A DNA stretch of 64,000 nucleotides, taken from Stereum hirsutum FP-91666 SS1 (taxonomy: Eukaryota; Basidiomycota; Agaricomycetes; Russulales; Stereaceae). Position 1 is the first letter of the stretch. Each line of letters begins with the position of its first letter. The notes beneath the pieces were generated by a model, which was not told the origin of the DNA, ran no database searches, and saw nothing but the letters and a program-made list of their open reading frames with translations. The position numbers and the translations under genes are program-made. The stretch is from positions 3,171,152 through 3,235,151 of the forward strand of contig NW_006763133.1 of assembly GCF_000264905.1 (NCBI RefSeq). The letters are read 5' to 3'. Shown here piece after piece: positions 35,186 through 47,204 of the stretch.

Positions 35186-37099
35186 ATGACCCGTGTTGAC
35201 CAGATGTGAGTGATAGAATTCGTCTGACATGAAGCACTTAACTGACCTATAATCAACCAGTGCTGGTCCTTCGACTGCTCACTCTCGATTGCCCACCTCT
35301 GTCCTTCCGCTCGTTGAGGCCACTCCTTCATTCACCATCGATGCCGCCAATAAGTCGTTCAAACATCAATATGCAAACATCTATTTTATTCGTCTAAAAC
35401 TACTGAGGGAACACGTTGAGAGAGAGGCTGAGCGCAAATGGAGAGAAGTTAGCGGTGAGTACACTTAAAACGTCATAACATGCCTGGATGGAGCCTTCGT
35501 AGGCCATGAAGTACTGCACCCAACCACACGACCAAATTCTCCGATATTGATTGATCCTCATTCCATACTCAGGGTCACCCGTACTTGTTCCCAGAGTTCT
35601 TGAAGTTGTGCGGGGCCAGCTTTGCTTTGTCGTGGGAACAGTGTATATGGAGATGCCCCTAAAAGCTAATGTGTTGGAGGACGTCGGCAGAGACGTATGT
35701 TCTAAGCTTTACTCTGCTTGCACTGGTCTGCACGTTAATTTTTTCTGCTCATCAGCACTCAATTCCTGCCCCACCACCTCGAGACAAGATCTACTCGGCT
35801 GATGACCATGTCACTCTGGAAGACGAATCTGGACGAATCCAGCTCGTCGGTGAGAAGATCGAGAGAGAACGACTTGTGACTGGTGTCATCCTTGGTGCCC
35901 TAGGCTATGAAAATGCGAATGGAGACTTCCAGGTGGTGGATGTGTGCTATGCCGGAATGGCTTCGCAAGCAGCACACCCTGAACATATGGATGGGATGGA
36001 CGTGGACGACACGCGTAATATTTTCTTCTTTTTCTACTCATCAGTTACTTTCATTCCTGACAAGAGAATTATGCAGCCGTGGTGACTGACTCATCATCAA
36101 AAACGGTACAACAAGAAGAATATGTTGCCTTCGTTTCAGGTCTCGATATTGGATCGCCCACTCCCTCGGATGCCCAAATTCAGATGTTGGTCGAGTACCT
36201 GACAGGTGAAGCAGGAGGGTTGGATGATCAAGTCTCTGCTTCCCAAATATCGCGACTCGTGATTCTTGGGAACTCTCTTTCAGACGCAGTCAATGCGCAG
36301 ATCGCGGCGGAAGATAGCCCCAAGGACAAAGACAAGAAGGGAGTGAGTCTGGCATTATATTGTTATTATATGTATACGATCGCTGATCATACATGTCCAG
36401 AAACGGTATGGCTACGATAACGCGTCTTTCTCTCCTCATCCGACAATCAATCTCTCTGGCCACCTCCATGACCTTGCGCGGACCTTACCTATACATCTCC
36501 TTCCCGGCGCCTCCGATCCTTCTGGGACCATCTTGCCACAACAACCCCTTCCTCGTATGATGTTTGGTCCCGCAGCAGCGTTCTCTTCCTTTACCTGCGA
36601 GACGAACCCTACGTACATCCGTCTCTCGCCTGGGAAGCCACAGGAGCAAGAGAACATACCGCCGTCGGCACCGTCACCCGCCAAAAAGTCAGATTCGTGG
36701 GCACGAACAATCCTTGCGACTTCGGGCCAACCTCTAGACGACATGTTCAAGTACGTGCCTAGTCCACCTGCTACGCGGTTAGGGTTGGCCGAGTCCACAC
36801 TCCGATGGCGACATATGGCTCCTACTGCGCCGGACACACTATGGTGCCACCCGTTCTTTACGAAGGACCCGTTCATTCTCTCACAGACACCTGACGTCTA
36901 CGCTATCGGATGCCAGCCAAAATTCTCGACGAAGCTCGTGAAGGATGATGAGCGGAGATGTAGGATTGTTCTCGTTCCCAATTTCGCAGAGACGGGTGTC
37001 CTGGTTCTAGTTGGAATGAGGCGACTCGACGCGAAAATTGTTAAGTTTTCGGTCGACGAAGAGGACATGGATGTGGGAGAGATGGAAGCCGATGTGTGA
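35186..37099 (+). CDS. POL31: DNA polymerase delta subunit 2 (small B subunit)
   Basis: Regulatory B subunit of replicative DNA polymerase delta (POLD2/Pol31/Cdc1), nuclear; it bridges the catalytic subunit to the third subunit. A first short exon (MTRVDQ) joins IAGPSTAHSRLPTSVLPLVE, then FKHQYANIYFIRLKLLREHV, GSPVLVPRVLEVVRGQLCFV and VGTVYMEMPLKANVLEDVGR. After an intron come QHSIPAPPP and LEDESGRIQLVGEKI (OB-fold). LVTGVILGALGYENANGDFQ is followed by VAFVSGLDIG, LVILGNSL and LPQQPLPRMMFGPAA. The C-terminal block RHMAPTAPDTLWCHPFFTKD, then PFILSQTPDVYAIGCQP, matches the inactive calcineurin-like phosphoesterase domain. The acidic C-terminus ends EADV. Confidence 0.9.
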
Positions 37100-38489
37100 C
37101 CGAGGCTGTGTGCGTCTTCCCTTCATATCGTTTTAGGATCCTAAGACGTACGATTGTAGCTCATCACACTGACTCTTGCTCAGACGATGTAAATATAGAC
37201 ATGTCCTTTTTGTGTCACTCCGGAGATAGCTTCATGTCGCAGTCATATTCAGCTCACAACTACATTTTCTCAATGCAAGCTTCAATATGCCACCTTTTGT
37301 TGACCTAGTCCTGAGACTCAAGATAACCCCAATTATAGTGATACATGCAGTGCGGTCGTGCGTATAACTCGATTCTCACGCGGCCTATTGTGGGTTGGAA
37401 TGGACTTCCCGGAGAGCGTCAGAAGAGTCGTTCTTTACCACGGAGTATGAGGATGGGGCGGGGCCCCGAATCCGCAATCTCTTTTGAAACGCGCACAGGT
37501 CGTTCATGAAGATGGCCTGACATCCACAGACAATCGGTGGGAAAGTACTCACCGCCAATGAGGCCTGACTTTCCCAAGGTGAGAGGTCTCTTGTCCCGGC
37601 TGCAGTTGTGAGTGAGAGTGAGTTGTCTCCAAACAGCTGTGGTATGCGAGCAAGATGTATCCCACCTCACTGAGGACGGCATAGAAACTGCGGAAAACAC
37701 AGCCTATTCCTATTTTACTTGCCGTTGGATGTTCGTGATATCCTCTGGGAATCGTTCTCGGAGTAGGTCCTCCCAGTATGATCCTTGGCAATGGGTAAGC
37801 GCTACTCCCAGCCTTTGTCCTCCTGGCTACAATTCTTCACATGCGTTCAAGGGTTCTTTAGGGCAGTCTTCTGAACAAGGATCGGGATGCCTGGTCGATT
37901 TCCATGAGCCTGTTCGGATGGTCATCCTCTACGACATTTGGACCGCGTAATTCGAGGGTATCGCGTTTCAAGTTACTTTTGTAAGGATGACCGTCGCCTC
38001 AAGTTCATCTCTCCAATTTATTGTACCCGCGTCAACCACACTCCAGCCTATCGGTGAGCATCTCGTGCCGTTGCACCGCTTTATTCCTGGGGCAGGAATA
38101 GCTCGGAAATGGCTACAGAACGGACGGTAAGAGTGTGACTTCGTGAGAGTCGATCCTCTATTCTCGGTTCCTCCAGACCCCTCGCCTAGCTGTCGGGTCA
38201 CTATCTTTCTGCACCAGTACTGACACCATACCCAATGCGTGTTCTCCGAATATCCTGTCCATAGGTGTGATGGGATGGCCTACCGTTTGCACCCATAGGA
38301 TCGTGTTCCGTCGCGCTGCTCCCACCCCTCCCGCAGTTGCAAACACCCGTTCGGGGAGATATTCTTATTAGGCTGAGGGTTTTAAGGACCTTGCTCCTCG
38401 ACCCAATACAACTTCTCACCCGCCCCACTCGCCCTCACCTGGCTTGACTATACCTTCTCACTTCCTCTAATCCATTGGTTAAGGTCGAT
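37100..38489. other. Intergenic region
   Basis: About 1.4 kb with no recognisable gene. Short frames on both strands appear non-coding. The proximal part serves as promoter for the cupredoxin gene. Confidence 0.5.
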
Positions 38490-39492
38490 ATGCTCGCTTT
38501 CGCCGTCCTCAGCTTGTTGCTTCCGGCCTATGTGAGCGCTCAAATCTATGGTCCTGCACCTGGTGGAGGAGGTACCACCACGTCGGCGAGTGCTGCTGCT
38601 GCCCCTGCACCTTCTGCTCCAGCTAGCACGGCCGGCCAGATCAACGTGAGTTATATCTATTGTTTCCTGTCGTTTATAAATTCTCACGATCGCTTTTGGC
38701 CCCTCTACAGGTAGACGTGTCGCCAAATGCCCAATTTATGTTCAACCCTAACAACATCACGGCCCCCAATGGCACTCTTGTTACTTTCTTCTTCCCCAGG
38801 TGCGTTTTCCTTTCCATGCCCCAGTCTCGCAGGACCTGAATATATAGTTATCAGTGGTTCCCTGGCCCATTCTGTGACTCAATCTTCGTTCGATCAACCA
38901 TGCACATGGCTCGCGGCTGCCAACGGCTCTTCTGGAGGCTTCGACTCTGGCCTCCAGACTTCCGTCCAGTTCACGATCAACATCACCAACGACCAAGAAC
39001 GTATGTCCTTGTCAAACTTTCATATGTCGCTATGCCGTGTCTCATCTGCTATATCCATTTCAGCCATCTGGTTCCACTGTAAGCAGATCGACCACTGCGG
39101 TTTGGGCATGGTCGGGTGAGTTTCAACCCCTTACCACCGCGGTACATATGTATTCTGATTTTCTCTCGACAGCGCTATCAATGCCCCTACTTCGGGCAGC
39201 AACACCTTCCAAGCATTCATGAGTGCCGCTATGGCCATTGGATCTAATGAGGTTACGGTAAGCCTGCAACGCACTAGCGATGCTCATATTCTAATATACC
39301 ATCGAACATTGTTAGGAAACCGACAACGGTCCTGTGACAGGGGGTGTCAATGCTATTGCAACCGCCGCGCCAGCCGCCACGGCCTCTAGTTCCTCTTCCT
39401 CCTCGTCGGGATCATCCTCGGACGCGACGCGTTTAGGGGTTAGTATTGCGTTTGCACTGGTTGCTGCTGGTGCTGCCGTCGCCTTCTTGTGA
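38490..39492 (+). CDS. GPI-anchored cupredoxin (extracellular Ser-rich protein)
   Basis: Small cell-surface protein with a single type-1 copper cupredoxin domain. The ATG at 38490 gives a signal peptide (MLAFAVLSLLLPAYVSA) and an Ala/Pro/Thr spacer. The domain starts VDVSPNAQFMFNPNNITAPN. Likely copper ligands are His in LAHSVTQSSFDQPCTWL, the Cys and His of WFHCKQIDHCGLGM, and the final Met. The cysteines of SFDQPC and DHC may form a disulphide. The C-terminus is Ser-rich (ASSSSSSSSGSSSDATR) followed by a hydrophobic GPI-attachment segment. Five introns are implied, including PS|GSLAH and QE|PIWFHC. Comparable proteins are common in basidiomycetes and vary in expression with development or wood growth; the exact role is unknown. 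Confidence 0.82.
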
Positions 39493-40032
39493 TCGGACAT
39501 ATATACCCTGGGTTATATCCATATCATATAGAGTTGGTGATACGGGGTCAGGTGTTTGGCATTTCTTGGACGAGGCGGACTGTTGCTCTTACATATGATT
39601 TATCATTGACCCCGGAGACGATTCCACGTACTACTTTACCATAGCCTTTTCCTTTTTTATACTGGGAGTATGAAAATATAGCGATTCATCGACGCTATCT
39701 TGGCCTTCGCTAGATTGCGGCCGTGTTCCGCATACTTTACGCTAAAATCCACTAGTGTTTGTGGAAGTAAGTATCGGGTGGCTTTGCGAACCTAGTTTTG
39801 CACCGAAACATGAAGCCTCTTGATCGCTACAGAGTGTGGCCCGGGTCGGGTGGCACGACTTAGAACCGACCACGTGGCGAATTGTGACTTCGCGCGGTAA
39901 ACGGATTGAAACTCAAGCGCTCAACGTCAACCACTGTCAGTGCTACTATCACTTGCTTTAATATTCATCTGGCAGAGTTCTACGGCAACAAGTGCCTCTA
40001 CAACAGTTCCATCCTATTACTCTTTCTTTGGC
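39493..40032. other. Intergenic region
   Basis: Spacer between the cupredoxin and HID1 genes, same strand. No further gene is seen. Confidence 0.55.
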
Positions 40033-43000
40033 ATGTTTTCTATCGCCAACATACCACAGAAACTCTCCGCGCCATTTGGTATCCTCGGCGATGAAGCAAA
40101 GCTTGCATTCCGTAGTCAACCAACGGGTATAGCCAAACTGGCCACAGTACGGGTGTGTGTCGTAGTTGGGTTCTTTGCTAATAATCAATCCTGATTGCTC
40201 GCTTGGACACAGAATATATCGGAGGCTGACAGCTACTGGGATCAAGTGAGTTTGAACCATTGCGACGGACTGTGGCCTTCGCCTTATATTCCATGCTCTT
40301 TAGTACGTTGTGCTTTTTGATTCGCCGTCCGACGTCTTTTCTCTGATTTCTCCGCATGATAGTGCGTAAACCCTCATTGCCTCTGGCCCTATTGCTTGCT
40401 GACCGTGGCCTCCAGTTCGCCGAGCTTTGCTTGAAGCGCCTGAAAACGTCGCAACACTCATCCGCGTAGTCACAGCCCGCCTGTTCAACCTTATTTCCGA
40501 TCACACATTTCCATCCCCACAGTCTGCATCTGTCACGTCCTTCGCATCTTCGTTTATGAAGAGTGGGGCCCCTGAACGGAACGCTACGAAGGAAGTTCTG
40601 AACTGCATACGTGTCTTACAACGCGTCCTTCCAGTCGTCTTCGAGATTGACAGTGAGTCAACCATCTTCGAGCAGGAGATATTCTGGAAGAAGGAAGTTG
40701 TCGAAGGGCAAGACGTACAGGAGGAGACCGAGCAGGTTCCTCAGTTTGTGATCGAAGATGAGGATGAGGATACAGGGGAGACTGCAGCGCCGGCTCCATC
40801 CTCGAGCCAGGCTCCCGCTCAGAAGTCTAGTCAAGTCAAGACGGCACCATCGCTCGCCGAACGGCTGTTTAGCTGCCTTATCGACCTTCTTTTCTGCTGT
40901 GGCTTCACTCTGCCATCTAAACTCCAAGTGGACCACTACAAGATCAACTATATCATATGGTGAGTATCGCCAGATTTCCGCCAGCTATTGCAATGCTCAC
41001 TACTCACTGGTTACAGGGAGAAGGGCGTGGGATCTACTGTTGATACCGGACCAAGTCCCTCGTTAGACAACAACAAATCTGAAGTCCTTCGTCTCCTTCT
41101 CGTCCTTCTCTCTCGGCAAATATACGTGCCTCCCTCATCGCTGTTCACAACTCCATCATTGTATACAATCCACTTTGTACAACGAACGCCACGGAGGGAC
41201 GTCTTGACCGTGCTCTGCTCCTTGCTCAATACTGCGATGAACTCCGCTCAACCTCACCCTAGTAGTACCATTGGGGGTGTTGCCGGCCGACTTCCGTATA
41301 ACCATCTTGTCTTCAAGGGTGAAGACCCTAGAGCCATACTTGTGGGCCATTGCTTCCAAGTGCTATGCGCTCTACTAGACTTTCAAGGCGGCAGCGCTAG
41401 AGACGCTGCAACCGGGGCTGAGGACAGCCTGTCGTATGCTCCGACACCCCGAACGAATGCTTTCCGGTACTTCCTTGCGAAATTGGTAAGTATGACTTGA
41501 TTTTCTGACTCGTGGTAGTCACTGAAGTTTTTTCTTCAATAGCATCGCACTCAGGACTTCCAATTCATCATCGATGGTGTCATGGGAATTCTCGAACAAC
41601 AAATAGCATCCTTTAATAATCTACTACCCGGGTCAAAACGATCTGTGCCATATATTGTGGAGACAAGTAAGGAGCTTTCGATTTGTCTACACTCTGTCTG
41701 TCTGATTTGGGTGCAGTTACCTTCTTCTGGAAGATGATAGAACTGAATAAGGTATGGCAATTTGTCCTTGTCATTTCTCTATCTATCGAAGTGTACTGAC
41801 TTCCGACCAGAAATTCAAAGCCTATCTGCTCGACTTGGAGAAGTCGATGGACATCGTGGCGTACTTCCTCTGCTACTCTCTTGAGATCAAAGACAAACCT
41901 CGTACGTGGTGAACTATATCACCAAAGGGTATAATTTGTTTGACGTCGTCAACTCTAGAACAGCATGGTCTCTGTCGAGCCTTGTCCTATATTATCCAGA
42001 CCTTATCAGCGGAAACTGCCTTCGGATACCGCCTTACCTTCCCTTTGAAAGCACAGCACATACCAACAAAGTGGAATGTCGGAGGTACCGCTGCTGATTT
42101 CATGATCAACGTACGCCCTTTCCTACAGATATAATCTCTGTGTCCTAATCGCTGCTCGTTCTAGGCCGTGTACCATGTAGTTGCCACGACGTCAGGAGCG
42201 TTGAATTCGCTATACCCAGCCCTCATCATCGTTCTGTCTAACTCCGCGCCACACTTCAAGAATCTGAACTTGAACTCTTCAACGCGCTTGATTCAGCTGT
42301 TTACCGCCTTCTCCAATCCCGCCTTCCTCCTCGCCGATGAGGGTCACCCGAGGCTCTTATTTTTCTTGTATGCGCACATCCACCAACCTTTTCAACTATC
42401 TTAGCTGATATCCACCACAGACTTGAGGTCTTCAATGCCGTTATATTCCATCATCCAACAGAGAATGCAAACTTGCTATACGGTATTCTTCGAGCGCACA
42501 AGACCTTCGAGAATTTGGGTACCTTTACCCTCGCTCGTGGACTACGAGAAATACGGCGTATACAGCAAGCCAAAGACGAGCAAGCCCAGAAGGATACGAA
42601 GGGCAAGAGTCGAGCTTCAGATGTCGAACAGCCCCATGAGGAGAAGCAGCGCTTGCTGGAGCGGGAGAACAGTAATGCGTTAGGCCTCACTAGCAGACTT
42701 CAATCTGCGGACAGCCTAACTGAAGTGCGCGTTGATTCGACTCAAGAAGAGGGGACAGCGGCTACCGGTGGAGGTGCAGCAGTGGATGCGGCCGAAGATA
42801 CCGCGTTTTCGCAGCCACTCATGTCACCGACTGCTACGAGCCCACCCTCTAGCGGGTTCCCTCCCTTGCCTGCCGTCTCTGAGAAGGTGAGAGGAAAAAT
42901 GAGGGATAGAGGCAGATCCTTGTCATTGGAAACGGATGCGAGCCTCGATAGAGTGGCATTGGCTGGTGTGGGGAGGAATGGCTTCGTTCCTTCACAAGAA

Positions 43001-43613
43001 TGGGTGAGGAGGATCAGTTTCGATCGCATTACATTACCTTTCGACTCATGATTTGTTGCTTTTAGGTGACCTCATGGCAGCAAGGGTTTGTCCATTCTTT
43101 CGATTTAATAGGCCCCTTGCTGATGGGCCGTCTATAGACTGCCTCTCGACATTGTTATGCTGGTCGTCGCAGAGCTCATGCCGAAAGTCCAGAGCATACA
43201 AAATGCGAAGAAACAGAATGCCACGGGTGCTATCATCGACTTCCTGGGCCACGTATCCCTCCAGCATGTCTTACCACAGACACCACCCCTGGCCCCTCGC
43301 AGATTCATCGTGAGTCTTTCTGTACCATTATCTCTATACTCATAAACCTATAATATCATCATAGTGGTCCGAGAGCTCCATTGTATGGCTCTCATCCCTG
43401 ATATGGGGTGAAATCTACGTACGCGGGATGACGCCGCTCGGTATCTGGAACGGCACAAACGTCCGTCTATTTTATGTCAAACACGCACAAAGCCAGCAGC
43501 GGCAGATTACAGAGGCCGTTTCTAGTGTTGTCGGAGGACTTGGAGGGTTACTGGGGCGTGGTGGTGGGAATGATTCTACGCCACAGTTGGCACGCAGACG
43601 GACCGATGTCTGA
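40033..43613 (+). CDS. HID1 / dymeclin-family protein
   Basis: Large protein of roughly 900 residues related to HID1 (high-temperature-induced dauer formation 1) and dymeclin, peripheral Golgi proteins involved in secretory and dense-core vesicle trafficking in animals. It starts MFSIANIPQKLSAPFGI, then AKLAFRSQPTGIAKLATVR, SEADSYWDQYVVLFDSPSD and LEAPENVATLIRVVTARLF. Further blocks are LFSCLIDLLFCCGFTLPS, YNHLVFKGEDPRAILVGHC, VGGTAADFMINAVYHVVATT and LIQLFTAFSNPAFLLADEGH. Acidic and Ser-rich insertions lie between blocks (about 40720-40850 and 42600-42950). It ends in a Gly-rich stretch and ARRRTDV. Animal HID1 carries an N-terminal Met-Gly for myristoylation; here the start is Met-Phe, so that lipidation is not supported. 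Many short introns. Confidence 0.85.
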
Positions 43614-43774
43614 GAGTTTAGAGGAATCGACAGCAGCAATGTCGATTGGCGTCGTTGCGATGGTCCCATGTATCTGTCTTGCATATCTGTTTTCTTCATG
43701 TGTTGTAACTGTAAAAAGGCCAGTCGGATCCGATACCTTACTCAGAACGTACGAAGCAGCATATTCCAATTTAA
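43614..43774. other. HID1 3' flank
   Basis: Only 161 bp separate the HID1 stop codon from the left end of the DIRS-type element, so the element probably inserted in or just past the HID1 3' UTR. Confidence 0.7.
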
Positions 43775-44068
43775 TCGAGTTAAGACGGTTGTTTTCACAA
43801 GTCCAATTCGTACGAAGCAAATCAATCTAATCTGATCTTCCCGCGCCGTCCACGACGCGTGCGCCTCGGCCCCCGAGATGAGTCCCGCGACGGGGAATGC
43901 CGACCTGTGGTATAGGGATGTGGCCCGCTGGACGCAGTTTTTGCTCCTCAGTCACCTCGTCGTCCCTGCAGGTCGGTAGTTCTTTTATTACACGCCCCCG
44001 GCGTCTTTTTAGATCCATATCTCACCTCTTTGTCCTTCTCGCAGGCACACGAGCTTCTTTTTCGGTAC
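43775..44068 (+). repeat. Split direct repeat A1
   Basis: 294 bp, starting TCGAGTTAAGACGG and ending TTTTTCGGTAC. Identical, by base-by-base reading, to A2 at 48393-48686. It forms the left end of the element and probably carries its promoter. Confidence 0.92.
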
Positions 44069-44128
44069 TTCACGCTTCGCGCATCTAAATATCATTATTT
44101 TCGTCGTACGAAAATTTTCACATCCCCC

Positions 44129-45397
44129 ATGCCGGCTGATGGAGTCCCAGAAAATCCCCAACATCTCCAGAAGACCACCATCGACAAATGTACCGCCGAG
44201 GTGGAGAAGTACCGACGTAGCCAACTTGCCGAAGACGAAGTCATCAACGCCGTCTCGGAGATCATCTATCTCGATGGTCCACCCGCCGGTATCGAGATCA
44301 CCAAGTGCCGCGAGGCCTGTAAGAACTACATCGGGATCATCAGATCAATCACCCGCGACATGGAGCGCCGCGCGCCCAACGCTTCTGATGAGAATCGAGA
44401 TGGAGCCAACGTGCCGGACGACGACAACGACGCCGAGCGAGATCTCCCCGCTGGCAACGGGCGAGATCGTGCGAGGAACACTCTTACAACGGATGAGGAC
44501 GCCGTTAGACGAGAGAATGAGCGACGCCTTCGCCTGCGACGAACCCGCGATGACCTTGAGGATGACGGAGCCGACGACGACGAGAGACCCTCAAAGAGAA
44601 ATTTTGACGAAGAGCTTTTACCATTCGTCAGTAGCTCATCCTTTACTTCGCGTCTCCCAGCAGCGCTCGTTCAGGCCAACAAACTCAAAGCCAATTATCG
44701 CGCCGATCTCGCAACTTCGCTTCTCCGGCTCCACGACGCCGTCGACCTTCCCCAATTCCCTCGAGCTCTCTGGAAAGAGCTACTCCAGGGCTACTACATC
44801 GATTTCGATAAGCTCGCATCCACGGTCCGATCGCTCACAGGCGACGCCACTGAATCAAAAAAGCTCGGAGATTTTGAGATCCACTCGGACTCAATCAAAA
44901 TCACTCGTCGCGTTACGGACAAGCTCGAATGGTCCGAGGCCTATGGCATGTACGCCGAGGCCGTCAAATTCGCGTTCCCTTGCCGAGAGAGAGAGCTTAT
45001 CGGGTACGCATCTCACATCGCCAAACTCTTCTCCGGTACAGCGTACCGTTTCCACGGCGCAATCCTTGATTACGATCGCGCCGTCCGGACTAGGACCGGT
45101 AGATCCAACAACTTCCTGCTCACCGATACAGCCGAGTTCGACGATCTTGCCAAGGCCCACATGTCGCCCATCGGCGCAGCCGCCCACTCCATATTCGGCT
45201 TACCAGCCAGACCCGCCTCCCTCCCGAAAGCGCCCCGGTTCCCCACTCCTGCCTCCTCGTCAGACTACTGCCATAGGTTCAACGCCGGTAAGAAACACGA
45301 CGACCGCTGCCCGTACAAGCACGGTTGCCATTTCTGCGGTTCTGCCGAGCATGGCGCCCACATATGTCCCCGACGTACCGGCAATCCGAGTGGCTAA
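44129..45397 (+). CDS. Gag-like ORF1 of the YR retrotransposon
   Basis: 422 residues from the first in-frame ATG (MPADGVPENPQHLQ). The frame is open further upstream into repeat A1 but has no ATG there. The middle is highly charged, with Asp/Arg-rich runs (DDDNDAERD, RRENERRLRLRR). The C-terminus carries a CCHC zinc knuckle, CHFCGSAEHGAHIC (C-x2-C-x4-H-x4-C), preceded by a second Cys/His group (YCHRF...HDDRCPYKHGC). Probable nucleic-acid-binding structural protein of the element. Its end overlaps the next ORF by 47 nt in another frame. Confidence 0.8.
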   Translation: MPADGVPENPQHLQKTTIDKCTAEVEKYRRSQLAEDEVINAVSEIIYLDGPPAGIEITKCREACKNYIGIIRSITRDMERRAPNASDENRDGANVPDDDNDAERDLPAGNGRDRARNTLTTDEDAVRRENERRLRLRRTRDDLEDDGADDDERPSKRNFDEELLPFVSSSSFTSRLPAALVQANKLKANYRADLATSLLRLHDAVDLPQFPRALWKELLQGYYIDFDKLASTVRSLTGDATESKKLGDFEIHSDSIKITRRVTDKLEWSEAYGMYAEAVKFAFPCRERELIGYASHIAKLFSGTAYRFHGAILDYDRAVRTRTGRSNNFLLTDTAEFDDLAKAHMSPIGAAAHSIFGLPARPASLPKAPRFPTPASSSDYCHRFNAGKKHDDRCPYKHGCHFCGSAEHGAHICPRRTGNPSG

Positions 45398-47204
45398 GCG
45401 TCCGCGCTATTCTCGGAACATGGTCTGGAACGCCTCGTCATCGTTCCTGACGCCTTCCAGCTCGGCTACGAGATTCCTCCCACCGTTGCCGATGCCCCCC
45501 GCCCCTGACAACCCAGCCTTTGCGACCACGAGGCAGACTATCGCGGCCCATCCGGACCTGTTCAAGATTGTCACGCCGATCCACATTGACAGATTCATTC
45601 GACTTCTCGCGCGTCATCCGAATCAGCCCCTTGTGGCGTCCGTGGAACGCGGGTTTAGGAAGGGATTCTGGCCGTTATTAGATTTGGGTGATGGAGAGTG
45701 GTTTACGAGGCCGTTCCCAGAACGGGCCTCGCAGGAGGAGGAGCTGGAGTTTTTGAAGGCGCAGGTGAAGAAGGAGGAGGAATTAGGGAGACTATCGAAG
45801 GTTTTTTCCCGACTCGACGAGCCATTGTGGCCCGGGATGTGTGAGGTACCTGTCCACGCCGTCCCGAAACCCGACTCGGATGACTTTCGTATGGTAATCA
45901 ATCAGTCTATTGGGGAAGGGGCCCCGAACGACTCTATCGCACGCGACGCCGTCAACATCAAACTCGATAATGTTCAACACCTCGGACACAATATCCTCGC
46001 CACACATCGCAAGGGCCGCGTTCCTCGTTACCTTTTCAAATCTGACGTCGCCGGTGCGTTCCGATTGGCGCCCGTTGATCCTCTATTCCAGGCTCGCCAG
46101 GTCATCACGGTTAACGGCGAGCGCCGGGTTGATCGCTGCAACAATTTCGGGAACCGCGCGGCCGGCTACTTATTCTGCGTTATTATGGGTTTGATCTTAT
46201 GGGTGGCGGAACATGAATGGGGTATAGAGGGCCTGTTGGCTTATGTTGACGATGTGTTTGGGGTAGAGGATGATGAGGAGTTGGAGATGTACGTCCCGTA
46301 TGGTGAGCTCATGCCTCGGAAACAGGCTCGGTTACTCTGCCTGTGGGACTGGATTGGGGTGCCACACGAACAGCGGAAACAGTTACACGGTCGGACGCTC
46401 AAGATTATCGGCTTCACGGTTAACCTCGATGAACTCTCGATCTCCATTGATTCTGAATCCCGCCTGCGCCACGCACTCGCCATCCGTCAGTTCCTCAAAG
46501 ATCGGAAGCGCCCTCTCGTCGAGTGGCAGCGAATCCTGGGATGGGCGAATTGGATGCTGAATGTCGATCCGCTACTCCGGCCCGCGCTCCAATCGTCATA
46601 TGAGAAGATCAGAGGGAAGAAGGCTCGGAACGCCCCGGTGTTCCTGAACGTGGCTGTGAAGAAGGATCTCGGATGGTTTGCGGACCGGGTGGTGAGGTCG
46701 CGTGGAGTGTTTTTGATGAAGTCGTCAGATTGGGGGATCGGAGATGCGGATCAGCACGTCTGGGTGGACGCGTCTGGGTCTGGCATGGGGATATGGTGCG
46801 GGAAGCAAAACATAGGCTTCCAAGCGGAGCGGTTTAACCACCCTCGCGCTGCAGGGGGTATTTTCTATTTCGAAGCATTAACGGTTGTTTCTGCCCTAGA
46901 GTGGGCTTGCGCACAACCCGTTCGACCTAAACGTCTCGTCATTTTTTGCGATAACACAAACGCCGTCAACGTGTTCGACAAGCTGAAGGCCGACGACCCA
47001 TATAACGACATCCTCCTTTACTCCATTCAGCTTCGTCAGTACTACGAGATCGATCTGCGCGTTGTGTGGATCCGAAGCGAGGAGAACCCAATCGCAGATG
47101 CGATATCTCGATTCGATCTAGGTACGGTACTTCGTCTGGCACCGGGCGCTCGTATCTTTCAGTTTCAACCCCCTCGACTTCCGCTGGGGGCAGCGGGGTT
47201 ATGA
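45351..47204 (+). CDS. Reverse transcriptase-RNase H (ORF2) of the YR retrotransposon
   Basis: 617 residues from the ATG at 45351 (MAPTYVPDVPAIRVAKRPRY). The frame is open far upstream, but that part is the shadow of ORF1. RT motifs: VPKPDSDDFRMVINQS, YLFKSDVAGAFRLAPVDP and the catalytic box LAYVDDVFGV (YVDD). The C-terminal RNase H has all four acidic residues: D in HVWVDASGSG, E in FEALTVVSALEWA, D in VIFCDNTNAVNVF and D in ENPIADAISRF. This RT-RH order and the 'ADAISR' ending are typical of DIRS-order and LTR elements. It ends GAAGL, and its TGA overlaps the ATG of the recombinase ORF. Confidence 0.9.
   Translation: MAPTYVPDVPAIRVAKRPRYSRNMVWNASSSFLTPSSSATRFLPPLPMPPAPDNPAFATTRQTIAAHPDLFKIVTPIHIDRFIRLLARHPNQPLVASVERGFRKGFWPLLDLGDGEWFTRPFPERASQEEELEFLKAQVKKEEELGRLSKVFSRLDEPLWPGMCEVPVHAVPKPDSDDFRMVINQSIGEGAPNDSIARDAVNIKLDNVQHLGHNILATHRKGRVPRYLFKSDVAGAFRLAPVDPLFQARQVITVNGERRVDRCNNFGNRAAGYLFCVIMGLILWVAEHEWGIEGLLAYVDDVFGVEDDEELEMYVPYGELMPRKQARLLCLWDWIGVPHEQRKQLHGRTLKIIGFTVNLDELSISIDSESRLRHALAIRQFLKDRKRPLVEWQRILGWANWMLNVDPLLRPALQSSYEKIRGKKARNAPVFLNVAVKKDLGWFADRVVRSRGVFLMKSSDWGIGDADQHVWVDASGSGMGIWCGKQNIGFQAERFNHPRAAGGIFYFEALTVVSALEWACAQPVRPKRLVIFCDNTNAVNVFDKLKADDPYNDILLYSIQLRQYYEIDLRVVWIRSEENPIADAISRFDLGTVLRLAPGARIFQFQPPRLPLGAAGL

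Noticed and set aside
44139..45350. Upstream extension of the RT-RNase H frame, about 400 codons
   Set aside because: It overlaps the Gag-like ORF1 throughout and reads as Ser/Thr/Pro-rich shadow sequence. The RT ORF more likely starts at the ATG at 45351.
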